Origin: Kaiparowitsia implicata GSE-PSE-MK54-09C | GTDB taxonomy: Bacteria; Cyanobacteriota; Cyanobacteriia; Elainellales; Elainellaceae | DNA length: 64,000 bases | Reading direction: 5' to 3' | NCBI GenBank assembly: GCA_019359435.1 | Contig: JAHHHI010000078.1 | Span: 25,077 to 89,076 of the forward strand | In this document: positions 9,567-19,929 of the stretch, piece after piece | Layout: the number at the start of each line of letters is the position of its first letter | How positions within the stretch are numbered: position 1 is the first letter of the stretch | Made by a program: the position numbers and the translations under genes | The notes under the pieces: generated by a model | Told to the model about the DNA's origin: nothing | Database searches by the model: none | What the model saw: the letters and a program-made list of their open reading frames with translations, nothing else

Positions 9567-10775
9567 TTAGCGCAGTCGGTTCAATTCTCGTTCTGCTTGA
9601 CGCTGCCCATCTTGATCGTTGCGCTGGCTGTAGAGCTCAATGGCACGCTCAACTGCCAAAATAGCTTCACGGGTGCGATCGCGCCCGTGAAGGGCCGTCC
9701 CCAAATTCAGGTGCGCTTCTGGCTCATTGGGAGACAGTTCAGTCACCCGGCGGAACGACAAAATTGCATCCAGGTAATTTTGCTCAGCTAAGTAGATTTG
9801 CCCCAGCTCCATATGGGCTTCTGCTAAGGAGGGCTGCACTAGAGCAGCTTGGCGGTAATAGCTCACTGCTTCAGACGCATTATTTTGGGCACGATAGACA
9901 TCGCCAATCTGCATCAGGATGCGAGCATTACGCGGCTCTAGCTCAGACGCGCGTTTGAGGATGTCTACGCCTTCGCGCATTTCGCCCGCGTTAATCAGCG
10001 CGACGGCTAACGTTGAAAGCACGTTGCCACTGCGGGGAGCCAGATCCACAGCAGTTCGCAGGGCAGTGACGGCTTCGTCGTAGCGCTCCATCTGAATCAG
10101 CAGCGCACCAACGGTTTCATGGAGTAGCGGGTTGCGGGGGTCGAGGGCTACTGCTTGACGGTAGGCGACTAAGGCTTCTTCCTGATTGTTTTGCTGCAGC
10201 AGAACATACCCCAATGCCTTGAACGCTTCAAGATGATTGGGATCAATCTGGGTGGCGCGGCGATAGGCAGCAGCAGCAGCTTCATAGTTTTGCAAGTTAG
10301 CCTGCCCAAACCCTAGAGCGTAATGGAAGGCGGCTTCGTCACCTTTGAGGGCGATCGCCCGTTCATAGGCTTCAATCGACTCGCGAAAGTTGTTTTGGCG
10401 CGCTTGAGCAAAGCCAATCGCCGCATAGATCCGGGCATTGTCAGACTCTAGACTGGCTGCTTGACGATACACCGAAACAGCCTCGCTGTAGTTGCCCTCG
10501 TTGACAAGATCTCGACCCTGATTCAGCAACTCATTGACGCGACGAACTTGGTCATCATTGCTGGCCTGCGCCACGTGAATTGAGGCTGACGTTACCCGTG
10601 CAGGCGGCAGTGGCGGCAGCAGCTCAGACGATGTCACGGAGGCGGCGATCGCCGCTGGCGCACTCAGCACCCAGCCCGCCAGTAAGCCCAGCGCTAGGGG
10701 CTGGTATCGCCGGCCAGGCCAGGCAACTAGATTGATCATTGGGCGTAGCATGGGAGTGTGATTAGTGTGGAGCAT
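9567..10775 (-). CDS. Exported tetratricopeptide-repeat protein
   Basis: A TPR scaffold with a probable N-terminal signal or anchor: a hydrophobic stretch (LALGLLAGWVLSAPAAIAA) ends in an AxA-type cleavage site, so the protein likely acts in the periplasm or thylakoid lumen. About nine TPR units of 34 residues follow (for example NYSEAVSVYRQAASLESDNA and NFRESIEAYERAIALKGDEA), filling the remainder. TPR arrays bind partner proteins; the partner is not known. The open frame reaches a TTG at 10826. In-frame ATGs lie at 10775, 10751 and 10739, and the shorter ones place the signal peptide best at the N terminus; no good Shine-Dalgarno sequence decides between them. The gene stands alone. Confidence 0.88.
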   Translation of the reverse strand: MLHTNHTPMLRPMINLVAWPGRRYQPLALGLLAGWVLSAPAAIAASVTSSELLPPLPPARVTSASIHVAQASNDDQVRRVNELLNQGRDLVNEGNYSEAVSVYRQAASLESDNARIYAAIGFAQARQNNFRESIEAYERAIALKGDEAAFHYALGFGQANLQNYEAAAAAYRRATQIDPNHLEAFKALGYVLLQQNNQEEALVAYRQAVALDPRNPLLHETVGALLIQMERYDEAVTALRTAVDLAPRSGNVLSTLAVALINAGEMREGVDILKRASELEPRNARILMQIGDVYRAQNNASEAVSYYRQAALVQPSLAEAHMELGQIYLAEQNYLDAILSFRRVTELSPNEPEAHLNLGTALHGRDRTREAILAVERAIELYSQRNDQDGQRQAERELNRLR

Positions 10776-11082
10776 AGGAGTCTGGGGAATCGCAATATTT
10801 CGTAATGCTCTTATGAGCGTGAGCAAAAAACGACACGATAAAACACTGTAGCACCCAATCTTTTTCAGCAGCCCCTAAGAATCTCACATGAATCATGTTT
10901 AAGCAACCCTCCTAAATCATTCAGGTAATAGACAGGAATAAGCAGGCCTGTCGCATCGGGCGACAGGGCACCCGCTGCCCCACACCCTCAACCCGAACCG
11001 AGAGTTTTTAGCGCAACCCTAGACCGGGCGATCGCTCCATCTCCCATTTGCCCCCAGCCAACCCCTGTCTGCCCACCGCCCA

Positions 11083-11155
11083 AATCCCCTTGCGGAGGGG
11101 TTCTAGGGGACGTGCTTCGTCCCCTAGCGGGGGTTCGGGGGGACGCCCCCCCGAG
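11083..11155. repeat. GC-rich block with consecutive hairpins
   Basis: Contains CTAGGGGAC / GTCCCCTAG arms at 11103-11111 and 11119-11127 (7-nt loop), followed by TCGGGGGG / CCCCCCGA arms at about 11135-11154. It resembles non-coding mobile repeat remnants scattered in cyanobacterial spacers, but no second copy is present in this window to prove it. Confidence 0.5.
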
Positions 11156-11330
11156 GCTTGGTTCTGACGCCCATTTTTCTAATTGAGAGTAAGTCTCTAA
11201 TATCAAGAGGCAGAAAGGCAAAAAATAAAAGTCTGACCATCAAGGGTTTCAGCCTTACGCATAGAAACGCATAGAATTTATTCCTGGAAAATTAAATCGC
11301 GTTGGTTATTCCTGCCATCCGCAAAAAAAC

Positions 11331-11365
11331 GTCAAAGGCCTCGCGCAATGCGCGAGGCCTTTGAC
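11331..11365 (-). terminator. Rho-independent terminator of chlH
   Basis: 16-bp perfect stem (GTCAAAGGCCTCGCGC) with loop AAT, about 30 bp past the chlH stop. Read on the minus strand, the stem is followed by GTTTTTTTGC, a classic U-tract. Confidence 0.9.
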
Positions 11366-11397
11366 TCTATCTAGCGCAATCCCACGACTGCGATCGC

Positions 11398-14300
11398 TTA
11401 CTCAATCCCTTCGATGCGATCCTCTACTTCTTGGTAAAGCTCCCGCAGCCGATCGAGGTTGTCATCGGTCGTATCCCAATAGCCGCGACCATTGGCCTCA
11501 AGCAGGGTAGTCACCATCTTGCGGAAGGAGTTGGGATTTAAATCCATCAACCGCTTACACATATCCTCATCTTTGAAAAAGGTGGTGTTGGTGTCTTCAT
11601 AGACCCAGTTATCCACCGCATCTGCTGTCGCCGACCAGCCCATGGTGTTCACCAATCGCTTCGACAGCTCGCGTACGCCCTCATAACCATGAGAGAGCAT
11701 CCCCTCATACCACTTGGGGTTAAGCAGCTTAGTGCGACTGTCCAACCGCACGGTTTCCGACAGGGTGCGAATCTGAGCATTTGCCGTCGTCGTATCGGCC
11801 ATATAGGAAGCGGGCGCTTTGCCATCATCTCGCAGGCGCGACACAATTTTGGTGGGGTCAGAGTCGTAGTAGTGAGACACGTCAGTGAGCGAAATTTCCG
11901 ACGAGTCTAGGTTTTGAAACGTCACATCCGCCGTCTTAAGGCTGGAGCGGAACAGAGCCTCGTTTTGCTCCATCACACCGGGGTTATCGGACGAAAAGGC
12001 AAAGCCCTTGCGGGAGAGGTACATGTTTTGCAGTTCCTCTTCATTTTCCCAAGTGCCGTTTTCGACAGCCAGGTTGATGTTGCTAGAGTAAGAGCCCGAT
12101 GCGTTGGAAAACACCCGCGTTGCCGCCTGGCGGATGCTCAGCCCTAGTTCTTCTGCCTGCTGCACCGAGTGCTTGCGGACAAAGTTCATTTCAAAGGGCT
12201 CGTCAGCTTCCGCTGCCATCTTCACCGCCCGATCCAACAACGCCATCTGGTTGATAAACAGATCACGGAATACGCCAGAGCAGTTGACCACCACGTCAAT
12301 GCGCGGGCGGCCGAGAACTTCTAGGGGGATCAGCTCTAGCTTGTTAACTCGGCCCAGGGAATCAGGCAGCGGATTGACCCCCACCATCCAGAGAATTTGA
12401 GCCAGAGACTCACCGTAGGTTTTGATGTTGTCCGTGCCCCAGAGCACGCACGCGATGGTTTCAGGATAGGCGCCCCCGTTCTCTGCCGCTTGCCGTGCAA
12501 TCAGCCGATCCACTACCACTTTGGCGGACTTGACCGCTGCTGCCGTGGGAATAGACTGAGGATCTAAGGCGTGGATGTTTTTGCCCGTGGGCAGCACATC
12601 GGGATTGCGGATGGGATCGCCGCCCGGACCTGGGGTGATGTATTTGCCTTCTAGCGCGGTGAGCAATGCGCCCAGTTCATTGTCGGCTACGACCTGCTTG
12701 AGGCAGAACTGGAGGTATTCAAACAGTGGCTTCAGTGCATCTGCATCCACTTTGGGGAAGCCGGACTCATGCAGGGATTCTACCCAGGGCTCTTTTTTGC
12801 CGTTGTTGCCAAAGTTAAATAGGTTTCCCAGCATAGAAGTGCGCGACACGCGCCCGTCTTCATCGACTTGGGCATGCACCATGGCTGCAACTGCGGCGCG
12901 AGTGGCCATGTTGATGGCGTTCAGCAGTTCCACATCGCCCAATACGCCGCGATCGCTCTGCTGATACACCTCCTCCAAACTGCGCTCAATGCTGTTGGTG
13001 ATAATGCGCTGCAGGCTGAGGATGCCTTCTTCTTCGCGATCTAACCCGGCGATGTTGACCAATGTGGCGATCGCCTCTTCAGCCGTTGGCGGTTTGCCCA
13101 CCACATGCAGGCCACAGGGCAGCAGCCGCGCCTCGATCTCCATCAACTTGATGTAGATCTTGCCCACGATGTTGTCGCGCTCGTCTGGACTCAAGTCGAC
13201 TGCATTACTTTCCGGCAGCATCACATCCTTGTCTAGGTTGCAGATGCGGGCCTTGTCCATAATGGTGTCTACAATCTGCACCCCGCGCCCCGAGTCTTTT
13301 AGGGTTTGATAGGAACCAATCAGCTCGCTTAGCTCCTTGAGGCCTTTGTAGAGTCCGGCGTTTTCTGCAGGCGGCGTCAGGTAGCTGATGGTTTCAGCAT
13401 AGCTACGGCGCTTGGCAATGGTGGCCTCAGAAGGGTTGTTAGCTGCGTAGTAATAGAGGTTGGGGATGGTGCCAATTAAGCTATCGGGGAAGCAGTCGCC
13501 CGACATGCCCATTTGCTTACCCGGCATAAACTCTAGAGAGCCATGGGTGCCAAAGTGCAGCACTGCATCTGCGCCCCAGATTTTCTCTAGGTAGGTGTAA
13601 TACGCCGCAAACCCGTGGTGGGGGCTAGCGGAGCGAGAGAATAGCAGCCGCATGGGGTCGCCCTCGTAGCCGAAGGTAGGCTGCACGCCGATGAAGACAT
13701 TGCCAAAGGCTTTGCCGTAGACCAGGAGGTTTTGTCCATCGCTGTTGAGGTTGCCAGGTGGTGGCCCCCAGGAGGGTTCGAGCCGCTTGGAGTAGGGCGT
13801 TAGCCGCTCATACTCTTCGACCGACATGCGGTGGGCCACGTTAAGTTCCGGGCTGCTGTATTGAGCTTGGGCGTTGTGCAAGACCTCTAGCATCAGCTTT
13901 TCAGGCGTGTCGGGCAGATCCGTCACGTCATACCCGTTGTCATGCAGGGCTTCCATCACTTTATAGATAGAGCCAAACACGTCTAGATAGGCTGCTGTGC
14001 CCACGTTCCCTTTATCTGGCGGAAAGCTAAAGACCGTGATGGCGACGCGCTTGTGCAGCTTGGGCTTTCGGCGCAGATTGGCCCATTTGAGAGCACGCTG
14101 GGCGATCGCCTCAACGCGATCTTGCAGAGCAATGGCTTTGCCCGTAGCGCCATCGCGTCCCGATAAGATGATTGGCTCGATTGCGCCATCGAGTTCTGGC
14201 AGCGCAATTTGCAGCGCGACTTGAATGGGGTGCAGCCCGAGCTCGCTATCTTGCCATTCTTCAGTAGTTTGGAACACCAGCGGCAGCGCCACCATGTAGG

Positions 14301-15411
14301 GTCGTCCTAACTTTTGCAGTGACTCGATGGCTTTGGGATGGTCTTGCCGAGCGGGGCCGCCCACCAGCGCAAACCCCGTCAGCGACACCACCACATCCAC
14401 AATGGGAATGGGATGAGAATCGCTTTGGCTGAGGGGATCGTAGAAGTAAGCATCCACCGGCTTCGAGAAATCTAACCCGCCTGCAAAGACTGGAAGGACC
14501 CGCGCGCCCATGGCCTCTAGTTCAGAGATCATGGCGACATAGTGGGCGTCATCCCCAGTCACCAAGTGAGTGCGTTGCAGCACTAACCCAACCGTCGGGA
14601 CAAGGGGATCTTTCATGTCGTCCCCAATGTCGCGGCGTGAGCTGTACCAATTGATGTACTCCTTCACATCCTCAAACATGTGAGGGGCGAGGGGATGCCA
14701 GATGCCCATATCGGGATAGGTCTGGGGATCTTGATAGGGGAGTCCATTGGCTCCGGCGATCGCCCGATCCTTAAACACATACCGATCGGCCAGCATCAGC
14801 AAAAAGTTTTGCAGATTCTCGGAATTGCCCCCCAGCCAGTATTGGAAACTGAGCATGAAGTTGCGGGCATCCTGCGCTTTATCCATCGGCAGGTATTTCA
14901 GCACCTTGGGCAGGGTGTTGAGCAGCTTGAGCATGGCATCTTGAAAGCCAGCGCCAGACTGCTCTTTGCGCTTTTTCATAAACTGGGCGATCGCACTCTT
15001 CGACTGACCCAACTGGGACATCGAAAAGCTGCCCATCTTATTCAGCCGCATCACCTGGGGCATAGAGGGAAAGACAACAGCTACATCGAGGTGATCGCGC
15101 ACTGGCTCTACTGCTGCCACCACCTTATCTGCCAAATCTTCTAAAAAAATGAGCGAGGCAATGAAGACATTGGCATTGGCGACATCCTGCTTAAAGGCCT
15201 CGTAGTTGTCGGCATCGCGCAGCTCTTCTAATAAGTAGCCACTAATTTCGATCGCAATGTCGGCGTTGTTCTCATTGATGGCACGCACTGCTCCAGACAG
15301 TGCACTTTGATACTGGGGTTCCAATACCACATAAACCACCTTCACCAATCCACGTCCGCGCACATCCTCTGGGGCGATATGACGAATCGTCGGCTTGACG
15401 TGAGTGAACAT
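11398..15411 (-). CDS. chlH: Magnesium chelatase subunit H
   Basis: The 1337-residue large subunit of Mg-chelatase, which binds protoporphyrin IX and inserts Mg2+ with the ChlI/ChlD AAA+ motor at the first committed step of chlorophyll synthesis. The full-length CobN/BchH architecture is present: an N-terminal domain ([20 protein letters not shown] onward) and a long porphyrin-binding body with conserved stretches such as [35 protein letters not shown] and [18 protein letters not shown]. Its length fits cyanobacterial ChlH (about 1330). It is monocistronic with a strong terminator; ChlI and ChlD are not nearby, as is usual in cyanobacteria. CobN of cobalt insertion is the related alternative, but the N terminus and overall match favour ChlH. 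Confidence 0.97.
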   Translation of the reverse strand: MFTHVKPTIRHIAPEDVRGRGLVKVVYVVLEPQYQSALSGAVRAINENNADIAIEISGYLLEELRDADNYEAFKQDVANANVFIASLIFLEDLADKVVAAVEPVRDHLDVAVVFPSMPQVMRLNKMGSFSMSQLGQSKSAIAQFMKKRKEQSGAGFQDAMLKLLNTLPKVLKYLPMDKAQDARNFMLSFQYWLGGNSENLQNFLLMLADRYVFKDRAIAGANGLPYQDPQTYPDMGIWHPLAPHMFEDVKEYINWYSSRRDIGDDMKDPLVPTVGLVLQRTHLVTGDDAHYVAMISELEAMGARVLPVFAGGLDFSKPVDAYFYDPLSQSDSHPIPIVDVVVSLTGFALVGGPARQDHPKAIESLQKLGRPYMVALPLVFQTTEEWQDSELGLHPIQVALQIALPELDGAIEPIILSGRDGATGKAIALQDRVEAIAQRALKWANLRRKPKLHKRVAITVFSFPPDKGNVGTAAYLDVFGSIYKVMEALHDNGYDVTDLPDTPEKLMLEVLHNAQAQYSSPELNVAHRMSVEEYERLTPYSKRLEPSWGPPPGNLNSDGQNLLVYGKAFGNVFIGVQPTFGYEGDPMRLLFSRSASPHHGFAAYYTYLEKIWGADAVLHFGTHGSLEFMPGKQMGMSGDCFPDSLIGTIPNLYYYAANNPSEATIAKRRSYAETISYLTPPAENAGLYKGLKELSELIGSYQTLKDSGRGVQIVDTIMDKARICNLDKDVMLPESNAVDLSPDERDNIVGKIYIKLMEIEARLLPCGLHVVGKPPTAEEAIATLVNIAGLDREEEGILSLQRIITNSIERSLEEVYQQSDRGVLGDVELLNAINMATRAAVAAMVHAQVDEDGRVSRTSMLGNLFNFGNNGKKEPWVESLHESGFPKVDADALKPLFEYLQFCLKQVVADNELGALLTALEGKYITPGPGGDPIRNPDVLPTGKNIHALDPQSIPTAAAVKSAKVVVDRLIARQAAENGGAYPETIACVLWGTDNIKTYGESLAQILWMVGVNPLPDSLGRVNKLELIPLEVLGRPRIDVVVNCSGVFRDLFINQMALLDRAVKMAAEADEPFEMNFVRKHSVQQAEELGLSIRQAATRVFSNASGSYSSNINLAVENGTWENEEELQNMYLSRKGFAFSSDNPGVMEQNEALFRSSLKTADVTFQNLDSSEISLTDVSHYYDSDPTKIVSRLRDDGKAPASYMADTTTANAQIRTLSETVRLDSRTKLLNPKWYEGMLSHGYEGVRELSKRLVNTMGWSATADAVDNWVYEDTNTTFFKDEDMCKRLMDLNPNSFRKMVTTLLEANGRGYWDTTDDNLDRLRELYQEVEDRIEGIE

Positions 15412-16045
15412 TCAGCTAGGCTCCTTCTCAAAGGGGATCTGATCCGCAATCTCACCGCAACGTCTCCACGTCTGTATAGGCCACCGCCAAGTCAGACTCG
15501 AAGAAACAGCTTGACCGAATATGGCAGGCTGTGCTCAACCGACACTGGGCTATCTAGAGCAGAGAATTTACAGTGCTACATAGATTGTTTTTACCAGAAA
15601 ACCCTTGCAAAGAGCCAGCTTCAGGGTTTTTCTGACACAAATTGATAAAAAGATTGAGACATAAAGTTACACACATTGACATATTGAGTGAGCTTCTGCT
15701 CAAGAAAGGTTAAGAACTTTTAATGAAAACAATCAAAATTTCTGATAATTGCGGCCTAAGCCATTAGAGCAGTTTGGGCGATCGCCCAGTCCGCCACTAT
15801 TCGCTCAAAAACCCTTTCCAACAATGAGTTTGGGATAAGCTCAACCCGTGCTTGCCCCGGAACTTACCTAACCTAAATGTGAATTTAAATCAGCCTCAAC
15901 TCCTGGATGAGCGTTACTGAATGGCAGCATAACGCTGCGTATGGATGCACGGCTATGCGTCCCTGCGAAGAGCATTAATGCTTAAATTTATACTGTATTT
16001 GGCAACGCCGTGGATGTTATAGATTGAGTCGATAAATAATAAAAT
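15412..16045. other. chlH upstream region and spacer
   Basis: A 634-bp spacer that must contain the chlH promoter. The stretch 15640-15760 is AT-rich and has no open frame. A 40-bp dispersed repeat at 15943-15982 is listed separately. No tetrapyrrole-specific regulatory site could be recognised by eye. Confidence 0.6.
15943..15982. repeat. 40-bp dispersed repeat, copy 1
   Basis: Shares the core GGAYGCACGGCTRTGYGYCC with a copy at 63788-63827, the same length and without gaps; both end in an ATTRATGCT segment. The first half can fold (GGATGCA against TGCGTCC, with one G-U pair). Confidence 0.6.
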
Positions 16046-17674
16046 CTATTCTCGATCGAGCGTCCAGAGATTGCCTTCGGGATAGAGTAAATTAATCGTC
16101 CAGCCGTTGTTTTCAAGTGCGATTCGGAGTGGCCCCGAAGGACGAAACAGCAGCGTTTCTGAATTCCAATTTTGGGCGATCGCTTCTAGATCTGGCGGCT
16201 GCGTAACCAACAAGAACTGAGCGGAGTTAGTGACCTCATAACTGAGCGAAATTAAGTCGCCCGTATTGGTATATTCATCCCCAAAATCGCTTACCACAAT
16301 CGGAGACGATAGCCCGTTAATGCGCTCAGCTATGCCTGCGTTAAAATAGCTCAAATCCTTGCTCCACCAAGTGTTTGAGATGGCGCTTACGGCCAGAGAC
16401 GCGATGCTGCCAGCCAGCAACAGCCCGATCATGCCGATGCGCCAGGGCTGCGGTTTGCGTAGCCGATTAATCGGCGTAAACGGCATTTGCTGCGCTAGCC
16501 AAAATCCCATCGCGAGCTGCATTGATGGATAACACGCAATAAGATAGCGGCTAATGGCAGAGCGTCTGCCGCCGAATACTAAATCGGGAATTGCCAATAA
16601 GATAAACGGCACGAATGCCGACAGCAGCACAAATAGCCACACGGCGGGATGCGTGCGTCGAACTAGGGTGTATAACGCCAGTCCAATCAGGATCAAAATG
16701 GGCGATCGCACTAAATAGGTTAGCGGATTATCAAAGCCCAGATCTAAATCTAAAAACAGCGAGGTAAAGCTTAGCATCCACAGGCGAACGAGAGCGCCAA
16801 AGCCAGGGGAATACCGCGTCCACGTAGTAGCCGAGGCAACCCGATCTAAATTGTTGATCAGCACCCAAGCCCAGGGCAGAAACATAAGCAGCGTAAGGGC
16901 GATCGCCCCTATAAAACCTGGCAGCGGTCGGACGAGCGGTCGCCTGGCTCGGCCCATACGCACCTGTGCCGGTGGAATGTAGAACTGCCGCAGTAAGACA
17001 TAAATCCCCTGGGGCACCATGGCTAGCAGATGAAACGGCTGGGTATAGAGCCCCACGGCATTCACTAGGCCATAGACGAGCCAACTGGGCCAGTCCATCC
17101 GCTTCAGTGCCCGCAGTAGCATCCACCCGCTGATGATTGTTAGCCCGGTCAGCAGGCTATATTGCCGAGCTGTTTGGGCAAACAGCACATCAAAGGGAGA
17201 CACGGCTAGCAGTGCCGTGGCCCATAGGGCTGCTAGCCGCGATTCAAACAGCGCCATCGCCAGCCCATACATGGCAGGCAGTGCCAGCAAGCTCAGCAGG
17301 GCTGCGAGCGATCGCGCAGCCGTAATCGACGTGCCAAACTGCTGCATCCACCCGCGGGTCAGCAGAGAATAGAGCGGCGGATGGTGGGGGTTCTCGATGC
17401 GCAGAGACGCTACTGTATCCGCTGCGGTTCCGCCAGGTTTGAACGTCTGGAACTGCTGTAACTCCGCTACAGATACCAACTGATTTTGAAATAGCGCTGC
17501 ATCAATTTCTTGGCGGTTATAGCCCGTCGCCCGAACCACGGTATACACCTCGTCATGCCAGAACACTTTGCCGTCTAGATTAATGAACCGAAACGCAACA
17601 CCTACAGCAATGAGTAGGGCGATCGCCAGTTTCCACGGCAGTGGGATCGGGAATGGACGAGACTGAGAAAACAT
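16046..17674 (-). CDS. GT-C family membrane glycosyltransferase (GT39/ArnT-like)
   Basis: A 542-residue polytopic protein that probably transfers sugar from a lipid-linked donor outside the membrane. After a first membrane helix (about 15-33) comes the loop motif VFWHDEVYT, placing the Asp-Glu pair typical of the first external loop of GT-C enzymes. About ten further hydrophobic helices follow, among them LALTLLMFLPWAWVLI and a Leu-rich helix near residue 145 (LALPAMYGLAMALF), and then a soluble C-terminal tail of about 110 residues. The length and the N-terminal acidic motif match the PMT_2/GT39 superfamily. Acceptor and sugar are unknown, and no polysaccharide cluster is adjacent. The ATG at 17674 is the natural start. 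Confidence 0.82.
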   Translation of the reverse strand: MFSQSRPFPIPLPWKLAIALLIAVGVAFRFINLDGKVFWHDEVYTVVRATGYNRQEIDAALFQNQLVSVAELQQFQTFKPGGTAADTVASLRIENPHHPPLYSLLTRGWMQQFGTSITAARSLAALLSLLALPAMYGLAMALFESRLAALWATALLAVSPFDVLFAQTARQYSLLTGLTIISGWMLLRALKRMDWPSWLVYGLVNAVGLYTQPFHLLAMVPQGIYVLLRQFYIPPAQVRMGRARRPLVRPLPGFIGAIALTLLMFLPWAWVLINNLDRVASATTWTRYSPGFGALVRLWMLSFTSLFLDLDLGFDNPLTYLVRSPILILIGLALYTLVRRTHPAVWLFVLLSAFVPFILLAIPDLVFGGRRSAISRYLIACYPSMQLAMGFWLAQQMPFTPINRLRKPQPWRIGMIGLLLAGSIASLAVSAISNTWWSKDLSYFNAGIAERINGLSSPIVVSDFGDEYTNTGDLISLSYEVTNSAQFLLVTQPPDLEAIAQNWNSETLLFRPSGPLRIALENNGWTINLLYPEGNLWTLDRE

Positions 17675-18057
17675 AGGCAGACCAAGAAGGACTCATTCTG
17701 GGCAATTAGATTCGCAAGGGCGATGGGAGCAAAACCTGCATAGAGCAAGCCCTCTCCTCATGCGGATGCGAATTCTGCGAATTAGGCATCCATTATCAGA
17801 GTTACAGCTAGGCCGACGCCTTAACAGGCATAACGTTGGCACCTCTATCGGTCACTCCATACCCCTCAACGGCTGATCGCGCTCTGTTTAGAACTTGCGC
17901 AGTTGGACGATTTCCAGGACTCCACAGAATGTGCGTAAGCCCTGTCTGTTTGGGACTACTGGAAAACGGAAGGGTAAGGGCAATCGCTATACTAGTGTGG
18001 TTTTCCTGGCAGAGAATTGAATTAGTCTACGGTATTCCGTACGTTTATCTTTAATTC
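17675..18057. other. Divergent spacer between glycosyltransferase and LpxB-like gene
   Basis: A 383-bp region that must carry both promoters. The open frame at 17836-18054 on the plus strand has poor composition and no ribosome-binding site. Nothing else was recognised. Confidence 0.55.
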
Positions 18058-19380
18058 GTGATCCCAACCTCTGATTTTGATGCTCGTGCTGTGCTGCCGC
18101 TGGGGCAGGGCGCTGTGGATATTTTGATTTTGTCAAATGGGCCGGGCGAGGTGACAACCTGGGTGCGACCTGTGGTGCAGGCGTTGAGGCGCCAGTTAGG
18201 GGGCGATCGCACCCAAGTGCGGATTTCGCTGGTGTTGTCGCCCTGTCCCAACGCCAGCGGGCACGAGGTCGCGGTGGCGCGTGCCTATCCCGAGATCGAC
18301 CGCATCCAGGGGGCGCAGCACTTCTTCCCCTTTTTGCTATGGGGCAAAACGGCAGAGCAGTGGGACTGGCGCGATCGCGGGGTGATTGTGTTCCTCGGAG
18401 GGGATCAAATTTTTCCGGTGATTATCGGCAAGCGCCTCAGCTACTCGACGCTGATCTATGCCGAATGGGATGCCCGGTGGCATCGCTGGGTTGATCGGTT
18501 TGCGGTAATGCAGCCTGCGGTAATGCAACAGGTGCGCCCCAAATTTGCCCATAAATTCACTGTTGTGGGGGACTTGATGTGTGAGGTGGGGGCAGCGCCG
18601 TTAAACGCTACCGCGTCTCGCAACACTCCCTCGCCGCTGATTGGGTTCCTTCCGGGTTCTAAACCGGCCAAGCTAGCCCAAGGGATGCCGCTGATGCTAG
18701 CAACCGTTCAACATCTGCATCGGCTGAACCCCAGGCTGCAGTTCATGCTGCCCGTGGCCCCTACGCTGGACGTATCGACCCTGGCACGCTATGCCGATCC
18801 CCAACACAATCCTATATCACAATTTTTTGGCAGTCCCAAAGCTGTGCTAGCAAAGGAGGGCGAGCGGCACTGGCTGCAGGCAGATGATGGCTTTCAGGTT
18901 GAGCTGTGTACTGATGCGCCTGCCTATGACCGCTTGCGAGACTGTGCGTTGTGCCTGACGACTGTGGGGGCTAACACGGCGGAATTGGCGGCGCTGGGAG
19001 TGCCTATGCTGGTGTTGCTGCCTACGCAGCAGTTGGATGCCATGCGTGCCTGGGACGGGATTCCGGGGCTGCTGGTGCGACTGCCGGGGATAGGGGCACT
19101 CTTTGCCCGGCTGGTGAATGCCTGGTTTTTGCGGAAGAAGCGATTGCTGGCATGGCCTAATATCTGGGCGGGACGCGAGATTGTGCCGGAATTGGTGGGA
19201 CATTTGGAGCCGGGGGCGATCGCCCAGACTGTACTCGAGCTGCTGAACCACCCAACGGCCTTGGCCGACATGCGTCAGCAAATGCGTCAGATTCGAGGTA
19301 AGTCGGGCGCTGCTGCTGCCATTGCCGCTCTAGTGCAGGATTTGCTCACAGATTCAGCTCATGGGCCTCCACAGAATTAG
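18058..19380 (+). CDS. Lipid-A-disaccharide synthase-related protein (cyanobacterial LpxB-like)
   Basis: A 440-residue GT-B-type protein of the LpxB-related family conserved in cyanobacteria. The N-terminal Rossmann half starts DILILSNGPGEVTTWVRPVV. The C-terminal half contains the donor-binding region (CLTTVGANTAELAALGVPML) and a charged segment LRKKRLLAWPNIWAGREIVP, as in LpxB. True LpxB makes the lipid A disaccharide; this family is a paralogue whose acceptor is not established. The GTG at 18058 is used here. An in-frame GTG at 18115 would start directly at MDILIL-, which matches the domain boundary and may be the real start. It is divergent from the glycosyltransferase gene. Confidence 0.82.
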   Translation: MIPTSDFDARAVLPLGQGAVDILILSNGPGEVTTWVRPVVQALRRQLGGDRTQVRISLVLSPCPNASGHEVAVARAYPEIDRIQGAQHFFPFLLWGKTAEQWDWRDRGVIVFLGGDQIFPVIIGKRLSYSTLIYAEWDARWHRWVDRFAVMQPAVMQQVRPKFAHKFTVVGDLMCEVGAAPLNATASRNTPSPLIGFLPGSKPAKLAQGMPLMLATVQHLHRLNPRLQFMLPVAPTLDVSTLARYADPQHNPISQFFGSPKAVLAKEGERHWLQADDGFQVELCTDAPAYDRLRDCALCLTTVGANTAELAALGVPMLVLLPTQQLDAMRAWDGIPGLLVRLPGIGALFARLVNAWFLRKKRLLAWPNIWAGREIVPELVGHLEPGAIAQTVLELLNHPTALADMRQQMRQIRGKSGAAAAIAALVQDLLTDSAHGPPQN

Positions 19381-19800
19381 TGCTCAGGCCAACGCCTGTC
19401 GCAGACGCAGTCAATCTTGAGAGATTGAGCCATAGAACAAAAAATCGAGCTGAATTAACAGATAAACCCCTTCTAAAACCATCCGCTCGGGTTAAGAAAA
19501 TGTGAGTTCGATCCTGACGTTCAACCTAGGGCGTGTCATCAATTTCGACCAAAAACCTTGTGCTATGAGCGTTGCCACGCCCGATCCAAAAAACAGGCTA
19601 GGGGCTGTGACCGTTCATTTCTGGGCCATTAGCGGCTAATTGATGACAACCTCTAGATTCAAGCCTCTTGATTTAGAAAAAGCCATCTTATGTGGGCAAC
19701 CTGCCGTTGCGCTGGGGATAACGTGGGTATGGGCGGTGGCAAGAGCGGCTGGGATCGGGGCAGACGGGAGATGGGAGCGATCGCACTATGGCACTTGACG
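19381..19800. other. Spacer holding a MITE-like element
   Basis: Apart from the 131-bp element at 19526-19656 the spacer contains a HIP1-bearing stretch and no supported gene. Confidence 0.6.
19526..19656. mobile_element. MITE-like element, copy 1 (131 bp including target sites)
   Basis: The ends carry inverted repeats with the exact shared core TGTCATCAATT. The element is flanked on both sides by CTAG, which fits a 4-bp YTAR target duplication of the IS5 type. It matches the copy at 35126-35256 over its whole length with no gaps, at about 85% identity (20 differences in 131 by hand count). It has no coding capacity. Confidence 0.8.
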
Positions 19801-19929
19801 CTATGCCGAACGACGCTGCTGCCGCTGGTAGGCCTTCCAGCGCAATAGGACTCGCTTCAGGTTATTTGATTTTTGGGCAGGCTTAGGCTCGAACAGCTCT
19901 TGAACCATAGCGATAGTGGCATAGGTCAT
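19801..19929 (-). CDS. Putative 42-residue basic small protein
   Basis: An ATG at 19929 opens a 42-codon frame ending in TAG. The product is acidic and neutral at the start (MTYATIAMVQELFEP) and strongly basic at the end (RWKAYQRQQRRSA), a composition more protein-like than chance. The ribosome-binding site is weak. It lies alone between the MITE and a terminator-bearing spacer. I do not recognise the family; a non-coding explanation is possible. Confidence 0.4.
   Translation of the reverse strand: MTYATIAMVQELFEPKPAQKSNNLKRVLLRWKAYQRQQRRSA

Larger units (their letters stand above)
10776..11397. other. Spacer of about 600 bp between TPR gene and chlH
   Basis: Contains the TPR promoter region, a GC-rich repeat-like block at about 11080-11155 and the chlH terminator at 11331-11365. 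The open frame at 10988-11221 is made of the GC-rich repeat and is not a convincing gene. Confidence 0.6.

Noticed and set aside
11914..12964. Three plus-strand frames inside chlH
   Set aside because: Shadows of chlH in the opposite strand; chlH is fully supported.
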